A DNA stretch of 39,796 nt from assembly GCA_025923075.1 (NCBI GenBank), contig JAICGN010000030.1:1-39796 (forward strand), read 5' to 3'. Source of the stretch: Chitinophagaceae bacterium (GTDB lineage Bacteria; Bacteroidota; Bacteroidia; Chitinophagales; Chitinophagaceae). Each line of letters begins with the position of its first letter. The first letter of the stretch is position 1. Position numbers and translations under genes: made by a program. The notes under the pieces were generated by a model. The model had not been told where the DNA came from. It was given only the letters and a program-made list of their open reading frames with translations, and searched no databases. Below are positions 34,899 through 39,796 of the stretch, piece after piece.

Positions 34899-36410
34899 AT
34901 GAAATGTATAATTACTATCGAACTCGGCACCAATGCAGTAAGAGTATTTGCATTTGACCTGCACGGTAATGTCATCGGTTCGCAGCGCGGCTACTATCCT
35001 ACTTTCCACACTGAACCCGATTATAGTGAACAGGATCCCGACCAGATGTTCATCACCATGTTGTATTCGTTAAAAAACTTATTGAATGAACACATTCATC
35101 CAAAGAAATATAAAGTAGCTTCCATTTGTTTTAGTGCATCAATGCATAGTGTATTGGCAGTTGACAAGAACGGGAATCCGCTCGGCAATGCAATTACATG
35201 GTCAGATAACAGGGCAAAGAAAGAAGCGGACAAATTAAAATCGTCGGCACTGGGAAAAACCATTTATACAGCCACCGGGACACCGCTACATCCAATGTCT
35301 CCATTGATGAAAATAGCCTGGATAAAAAATAAGGATAAAGAAAGATTCAGACAAACAAGCAAGTTTTTATCTATCAAAAGCTATATCATCAAACAACTGA
35401 CAGATGAGTATATCATCGATTATAGTATTGCGTCTGCAACCGGTTTATTGAATATTCATAAAATGAAATGGGATGCAGATGCTTTAAAGTTTGCAGGTAT
35501 TACAGCCGCCATGTTGCCTGATCTTGTTCCTGTCTTTACACGTTTGGGCAAATTAAAAAAAGCATACCAGAGTTCGCTTGGTCTTCCTGCTGATACAAAG
35601 ATAATAGTCGGCTCAAGCGATGGTTGCATGGCAATACTTGGAGATGGCGTGAAAGGCGAAGGGAAAGCAACAATTACCATTGAAGATAGTGGCGCTGTAA
35701 GAGTAATGGGTGATAAAGTTTTAAAAGATGACAAACAACGCTTCTTTAATTACCTGCTTACCGAAGATCGCTATGTTTCCGGCGGACCGACTAACAATGG
35801 TGGGGTGATTTTCGAGTGGTTCACAAGACAATTTGGTGATTTTAAAAATCCATTTGACATTGAATACAGCATGCAGGAACTGATCGCCGAGGCATCAAAA
35901 GCTCCTGCTGGCTCCGAGGGCCTGCTATTTCTTCCTTATTTACTCGGCGAAAGAGCTCCAATATGGAATGCTAATGCAAAAGGAGTTTATTTCGGACTGA
36001 ATATCAAACATGATAAAAGACATTTAATAAGAGCTACAATAGAAGGAATATTATATGAGATCTACAGTATTGGGAAAACGTTAGAAGAACACCGTGGCAT
36101 CAAACTGCTTTCAGTCAATGGAAGTTTTGCGAATATTCCTTTTTGCACCCAAATGATCGCCGATATTTTCAATAAGCCTGTGCAATTAAGACAAAATTTT
36201 CACAGTGTTAGTTATGGCGCTTTCCTCGTTGCAGCAACAGAAATGGGCATTTATAAAAATTTAGATGAAGCAACAAAAACTGTTGTGCTGCCAGATGAAT
36301 ATTTACCGGTAAAACCAAATCACACTGCTTATATGAAATACTTTAAAATTTTTGAGCGGCTAAGCACGAAGCTGGCGCCGGAGTTTGAAGAAATAGCGAA
36401 CCTTCAATGA
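34899..36410 (+). CDS. FGGY-family carbohydrate kinase, gluconokinase-like
   Basis: FGGY kinases phosphorylate sugars, polyols or sugar acids. The 503-residue product carries SASMHSVLAVDKNGNPLGNAITWSDNRAKKEA, TGTPLHPMSPLMKIAWIK, KFLSIKSYIIKQLTDEYIIDYSIASATGLLN, and GSSDGCMAILGDG with Asp241 as the likely catalytic base. GGPTNNGGVIFEWF and LPYLLGERAPIWNANAKGVYFGL follow. The TGTP.HPMSPL segment is characteristic of gluconokinases in this family. The N-terminal phosphate-binding motif reads ELGTNAVRV where DxGT is usual, an Asp-to-Glu change. It is 10 bp downstream of the AraC gene. The kinase gives the locus a phosphorylative branch beside the dehydratase route. Confidence 0.88.
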   Translation: MKCIITIELGTNAVRVFAFDLHGNVIGSQRGYYPTFHTEPDYSEQDPDQMFITMLYSLKNLLNEHIHPKKYKVASICFSASMHSVLAVDKNGNPLGNAITWSDNRAKKEADKLKSSALGKTIYTATGTPLHPMSPLMKIAWIKNKDKERFRQTSKFLSIKSYIIKQLTDEYIIDYSIASATGLLNIHKMKWDADALKFAGITAAMLPDLVPVFTRLGKLKKAYQSSLGLPADTKIIVGSSDGCMAILGDGVKGEGKATITIEDSGAVRVMGDKVLKDDKQRFFNYLLTEDRYVSGGPTNNGGVIFEWFTRQFGDFKNPFDIEYSMQELIAEASKAPAGSEGLLFLPYLLGERAPIWNANAKGVYFGLNIKHDKRHLIRATIEGILYEIYSIGKTLEEHRGIKLLSVNGSFANIPFCTQMIADIFNKPVQLRQNFHSVSYGAFLVAATEMGIYKNLDEATKTVVLPDEYLPVKPNHTAYMKYFKIFERLSTKLAPEFEEIANLQ

Positions 36411-36446
36411 TAGTTAAGATCATTTATAAAAAATAAACTACACTAT

Positions 36447-37373
36447 ATGAAAAAAATAATGTTCCTGATGATCGTGCTGCCGTTTTTTTCCTTTACGATA
36501 TCAGCACAGCAGGTTACGCTTACCGCTGATCAGATCAAAGGATATACTCCTGACTGGAAAGGTGAACGTCTTCCGGATGGAAGACCTAAAGTAGCTGATA
36601 GAATGCTGGAAAGATTGAAAGCTGTCCGTTTGGAGGAAGCATGGGGAGTTCTTCGTAACAAAGGTTATCAAAATCAGTTCGAAGGTGATTGGATGGTATT
36701 GAATCCCGACTCCGCAATGACAGGAAGAGTGGTAACGGCACAATACATGCCGCTGCGACCTGATGTAGATAAGATCATAAAAGATATTGGTAAAACTGAG
36801 AAACGTATCGGCGCTACCAACTCATGGCCTATCGATGTATTGAAAAATGGCGACATCTATGTAGCGGATAGTTATGGAAAAATTGTTGATGGTACATTAA
36901 TAGGCGATAATCTTGGCAATGCTATTTATGCAAAATCATTGCGTGGTGTGATCTTTTATGGTTCGGTAAGAGATGTTGAAGGGCTTGCTGAAATAAAAGG
37001 CTTCAATGCATGGATGAAAGGATATGATCCTTCTTATATACAGCAGATGATGCTGGCCGGAATCAATGTTCCTATTCGTATTGGCCGAGCTACGGTGTTG
37101 CCGGGTGATGCAGTGTTGGCAAAAAAAGGTGGCGTCGTTTTTATTCCTGCACATCTTTTAGATACGGTTGTATTGAATGCTGAATTCATTGCATTAAGAG
37201 ATCAATTCGGTCATCAGCGTTTGCGTGAGGGAAAATACACCCCCGGCCAAATCGATACACAGTGGACAGATGAGATCAAAAAAGATTTTTTGAAATGGCT
37301 GGATGAAAATCCAGGGAAGCTTCCAATGACAAGACAGGAACTGGATAAGTTCATGAAAGACCGTTCATGGTAG
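36447..37373 (+). CDS. Exported RraA-family protein (HMG/2-oxoacid aldolase-like)
   Basis: The RraA family includes 4-hydroxy-4-methyl-2-oxoglutarate/4-carboxy-4-hydroxy-2-oxoadipate aldolases, oxaloacetate decarboxylases and the RNase E inhibitor RraA. The 308-residue product has a clear Sec signal peptide (MKKIMFLMIVLPFFSFTISA, cleavage before Gln21), unusual for this family. A region of about 100 residues follows before the core fold. The core shows DVLKNGDIYVADSYGKIVDG, GDNLGNAI (153-160), LRGVIFYGSVRD (Arg175 and Asp176 at the position of the aldolase catalytic pair), GINVPIRIGRATVLPGDAVLAKKGGVVFIP and a Lys-rich tail. An export signal argues against a cytoplasmic RraA role. It sits between the kinase and the enolase-superfamily gene. 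Confidence 0.85.
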   Translation: MKKIMFLMIVLPFFSFTISAQQVTLTADQIKGYTPDWKGERLPDGRPKVADRMLERLKAVRLEEAWGVLRNKGYQNQFEGDWMVLNPDSAMTGRVVTAQYMPLRPDVDKIIKDIGKTEKRIGATNSWPIDVLKNGDIYVADSYGKIVDGTLIGDNLGNAIYAKSLRGVIFYGSVRDVEGLAEIKGFNAWMKGYDPSYIQQMMLAGINVPIRIGRATVLPGDAVLAKKGGVVFIPAHLLDTVVLNAEFIALRDQFGHQRLREGKYTPGQIDTQWTDEIKKDFLKWLDENPGKLPMTRQELDKFMKDRSW

Positions 37374-37387
37374 CCGATTTCTATACG

Positions 37388-37419
37388 AATCAATAATTAT
37401 TAATTAATAATTATTGATT
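37388..37419. repeat. Perfect 32-bp AT-rich palindrome
   Basis: The half-site AATCAATAATTATTAA (37388-37403) is followed by its exact reverse complement (37404-37419). It sits in the 92-bp gap between rraA and the enolase-superfamily gene. It could be an operator, an mRNA hairpin tuning the two halves of the operon, or a small repeat; no T-tract terminator follows. Confidence 0.8.
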
Positions 37420-37465
37420 ATTGGGTTGCATAAATAATTCTATTAACATTTAAAATTATTCCAAC

Positions 37466-38965
37466 ATGACACCTTCAGAAAAATATTTAGAAAAACTTGG
37501 TTTAAAGGATCAGGATACAATTGAAGTACCTGGTATAACCATTAAAAAAGAAGAAAGCGAAAATAGCCGTCGTTCATTTTTTAAAAAGTCGGCAATGGGT
37601 GGCATTGCCTTAGGCGGTGCATTTATGTTTTCACCCATTGAAGATATAGTGGCGCAAAGCACTCAGAAAGTTACCCGCTATGGTGCACCTTCCGATCTAA
37701 AAATAACAGATATGCGTTATTGTCTCACGGCAGTGATGGGTGGTACAGCCATTATTCGCATTGATACGAACCAGGGCGTTTATGGGTTAGGCGAAGTAAG
37801 AGATGCGGCTGATGTACGTTATGCATTGATGTTAAAAAGCAGGATACTTGGAGAAAATCCCTGCAATGTAGAATTGATATTTAAAAAGATCAGGCAGTTT
37901 GGTGGACAGGCACGACAAGCCGGCGGGGTGTGTGCCGTTGAAATGGCACTTTGGGATATATGCGGTAAAGCCTACAATGTCCCTTGCTGGCAATTATTAG
38001 GTGGACGATATCGTGATAAAATAAGAATGTATGCTGATACGCCGGAATCTTCATCACCCGAGGAACAAAAGAGACTTATCAGGTACCGCATGGAAGACCA
38101 GGGATACACCTGGTTAAAAATGGATGTATCTATTGCTAAATTAAAAGGGAAACCGGGCACACTCGTTAATGATAAGTTTTGGCAGAATGAGCAAGGCAAC
38201 CTGGCGCAATGGGGCGATCAAAATAATATGATGTCTTATGGAAACACACTGCATCCCTTTACCCAAATACAGATCACTGACAAAGGGTTGGAAGAGTTGC
38301 AAAAGATCGTTGAAAATGTACGCAGCATGGTGGGTTATGAGGTCCCCCTTTCTACCGATCACTATGGGCATTTTGATTAGAACAATGGAATACGTCTTGG
38401 CAGGGCATTGGAGAAATACAGGCTTGCCTGGCTGGAAGATATCGTTTCATGGGAATATACAGATCAGTACAAAAAAATGTCCGATGCATTGGAAACACCC
38501 GTATTAACGGGTGAAGATATTTACCTGTTGAAATATTTTAAGCCGTTGATAGATGCACAAGCAGTGGATATTGTTCATCCTGATCTTGCCTCTTCCGGGG
38601 GTTTGCTAGAAACAAAAAGAATTGGTGACTATGCGGAAGAACATGGTATTGCCATGGCAATGCACCAGGCAGGCACACCGGTTTCATTTATGGCCTGTGT
38701 TCATTGCGCTGCTGCGACGCAAAATTTCCTTTCATTAGAACATCATTCTGTTGATCTCTCATGGTGGGAAAGCCTGGTAAAAACTACGGATGGAAGAAAA
38801 CTGATCACTAAAGGCTTTGCCAATCTTCCACTCACGGCACCGGGACTTGGTATTGAATTAAATGAGGAAGTGGTGAAGCAACACCTTCATGCTTCCGATA
38901 AAGCTTATTTCGAACCAACGACCCAGTGGGATACAAAACGTTCGCATGACAGGATATTCAGCTAA
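37466..38965 (+). pseudogene. Tat-exported enolase-superfamily dehydratase/racemase, interrupted by TAG
   Basis: Read through codon 305, the frame encodes 499 residues of a mandelate-racemase/muconate-lactonizing-type enzyme. A twin-arginine signal (SRRSFFKKSAMGG, Arg35-Arg36) is followed by the N-terminal capping domain (ITDMRYCLTAVMGGTAIIRIDTNQGVYGLGEVRD). The barrel has LKMD, STDHYGH (Asp298, His299), AWLED (Glu324), TGEDIY (Glu350) and AMHQAG (His400). The three acidic residues are the Mg2+ ligands and His400 the probable base, a pattern seen in acid-sugar dehydratases. A TAG at 38378-38380 splits the frame into 304 and 194 residues with no frameshift; reading continues in the same frame as NNGIRLGRALEKY. 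The truncated form would lack two metal ligands. TAG is used as a true stop by the preceding rraA gene. Gene decay, sequencing error and read-through all remain open. Confidence 0.87.
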
Positions 38966-39005
38966 CTAAGATTTTATGCCGGCTTAACAAATTTTAATCA
39001 GACTT

Positions 39006-39796
39006 ATGGCTTCAAAAAAAGTATCTCTTATTTTTTATGGGCTCGCAGGAGTTGCGTTGTTGTTATATATAATTTTCCTGATACGGGAACAGCATAACAT
39101 TGGAGGATGGTTTGGGGTATTATTCTTTGTCAGTCTCGCCATTGCATTCCGTGGCAATAAATTTTTAAAAGGACTGTCCTTTACTGTTATCATTTTTGCT
39201 GCAGTGGTTATGGCAATGTATCATCCCGGCTATTTTCAGCAATGGGGAGGTTACAAATTAAGTAACCTGATTATTCCGCTGATACAACTGCTAATGTTTG
39301 GCATGGGCTCATCCATGAGTGTAAAAGACTTTGCGGGAGTGGTAAAATCACCAAAAGGTGTAGTGATCGGTGTGCTAAGCCAGTTTATCATTATGCCATT
39401 ACTTGGTTTTACATTAGCAAGCATTACAAATTTTCCGGCAGAAATTGCAGCTGGTATTATCCTGATCGGAAGTTCTCCAAGCGGACTCGCATCCAATGTA
39501 ATGGCATACCTTGCAAAAGCCAACCTGGCTTTATCGATTACCATCACTTCTATCACCACGTTGATCGCACCACTTGTTACTCCACTGCTAATGAAATTTC
39601 TTGCAGGAGCCTTAGTCGAAATTGATGTAATGAAAATGATGTGGGACATTTCGAAGATGATCATCATTCCGATTGGGGCGGGCTTAATTTTTAATAGGCT
39701 GTTAAGCGGTAAATCAAAATGGCTTGATAAAGCGATGCCTTTTGTTTCAATGTTTAGCATTGCTTTTATTATAACGATTATCACAGCGGCAGGAAG
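39006..39796 (+). CDS. BASS-family Na+-coupled organic-acid transporter (partial)
   Basis: The frame is open from ATG 39006 to the window end, so the C-terminus is missing; 263 residues are visible. About three N-terminal helices (LIFYGLAGVALLLYIIFLI and onward) precede the bile acid:sodium symporter core. In the core, LIIPLIQLLMFGMGSSMSVKDF, GVLSQFIIMPLLGFTLA, GIILIGSSPSGLASNVMAYLAKANLALS and TSITTLIAPLVTPLL are characteristic. The family moves bile acids, pyruvate, pantoate or other organic anions with sodium. It is 40 bp after the enolase-superfamily gene and probably in the same operon. Uptake of a periplasmically formed 2-keto acid is a plausible job (inference). Confidence 0.9.
   Translation, partial: MASKKVSLIFYGLAGVALLLYIIFLIREQHNIGGWFGVLFFVSLAIAFRGNKFLKGLSFTVIIFAAVVMAMYHPGYFQQWGGYKLSNLIIPLIQLLMFGMGSSMSVKDFAGVVKSPKGVVIGVLSQFIIMPLLGFTLASITNFPAEIAAGIILIGSSPSGLASNVMAYLAKANLALSITITSITTLIAPLVTPLLMKFLAGALVEIDVMKMMWDISKMIIIPIGAGLIFNRLLSGKSKWLDKAMPFVSMFSIAFIITIITAAG

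Noticed and set aside
36447-37373. RNase E regulator RraA or menaquinone methyltransferase
   Set aside because: The Sec signal peptide places it outside the cytoplasm, and the methyltransferase name is an old misannotation of this family; the Arg-Asp pair suggests aldolase-like chemistry.
38378-38380. TAG recoded to an amino acid as part of an alternative genetic code
   Set aside because: The rraA gene just upstream ends in TAG exactly where the family should end, so TAG works as a stop here. Local read-through is left open but recoding is not supported.
38408-38965. A separate 185-residue gene after the first enolase-superfamily frame
   Set aside because: It is in the same frame as 37466-38380 and continues the same protein family across a single TAG; its apparent start is an internal TTG codon, not a real start.
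39251-39784. 177-residue reading frame on the minus strand at the window end
   Set aside because: It is antisense to the BASS transporter, whose conserved motifs are clear on the plus strand; the antisense frame shows no recognisable features.

Overview
The window is a stretch of chromosome from a Bacteroidota bacterium, most likely family Chitinophagaceae (inference). The supporting signs are a gldK-L-M-N type IX secretion cluster, a SusC/SusD pair, DUF4271 next to hemD, near absence of Shine-Dalgarno sequences, several exact matches to the Bacteroidota -7 element TAnnTTTG, and many short GC-rich palindromic repeats of the kind common in that family. Almost every base is assigned to a gene, and no phage, insertion sequence or CRISPR array is visible.

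Region 1 (1-16.4 kb) is housekeeping and envelope, mostly on the minus strand. gldK, gldL, gldM and gldN form the proton-driven T9SS motor and its ring, closed by a perfect 13-bp terminator hairpin. Next come a DUF255/YyaL thioredoxin-like protein, then a BamA/TamA-like barrel, DUF4271 and hemD in one operon. hemW (plus strand, TTG start) is divergent from the barrel gene and convergent with gpsA. A TolC-type channel and an HlyD/MacA-type adaptor follow, with no inner-membrane pump beside them.

Region 2 (16.4-23.8 kb) has an amino-acid permease almost fused to a transsulfuration-type PLP enzyme, a TonB-dependent receptor, a cobalamin riboswitch controlling a BtuB-like receptor, and tRNA-Arg(CCG).

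Region 3 (23.8-39.8 kb) is a sugar-acid utilisation locus with two arms. The minus-strand arm holds SusC and SusD, a terminator, then an operon of an L-arabinonate-dehydratase-like IlvD/Edd enzyme, a lipoprotein SMP-30 lactonase, an XylX-like FAH-family enzyme and a GntP permease. The plus-strand arm holds an AraC regulator, a gluconokinase-like FGGY kinase, an RraA-family protein with a Sec signal peptide, an enolase-superfamily dehydratase with a twin-arginine signal, and a BASS-family transporter cut off by the window end. The first arm resembles the non-phosphorylative (Weimberg-type) pentonate route: lactone opening outside the cytoplasm, import, and two successive dehydrations. The second suggests acid-sugar dehydration and possibly aldol cleavage in the periplasm, followed by sodium-coupled uptake of the product. 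The enolase-superfamily gene carries an in-frame TAG at codon 305, between its first and second metal-ligand motifs, so it is either a very recent pseudogene, a sequencing error or a read-through gene.

The best candidates for something undescribed are the exported RraA plus Tat-enolase plus BASS module, the heptad-phased repeat family that has entered hemW in frame, the GC palindromes inside peripheral arms of the cobalamin riboswitch, and a perfect 32-bp AT-rich palindrome between rraA and the enolase gene. All functional calls come from reading motifs; no database search was run.
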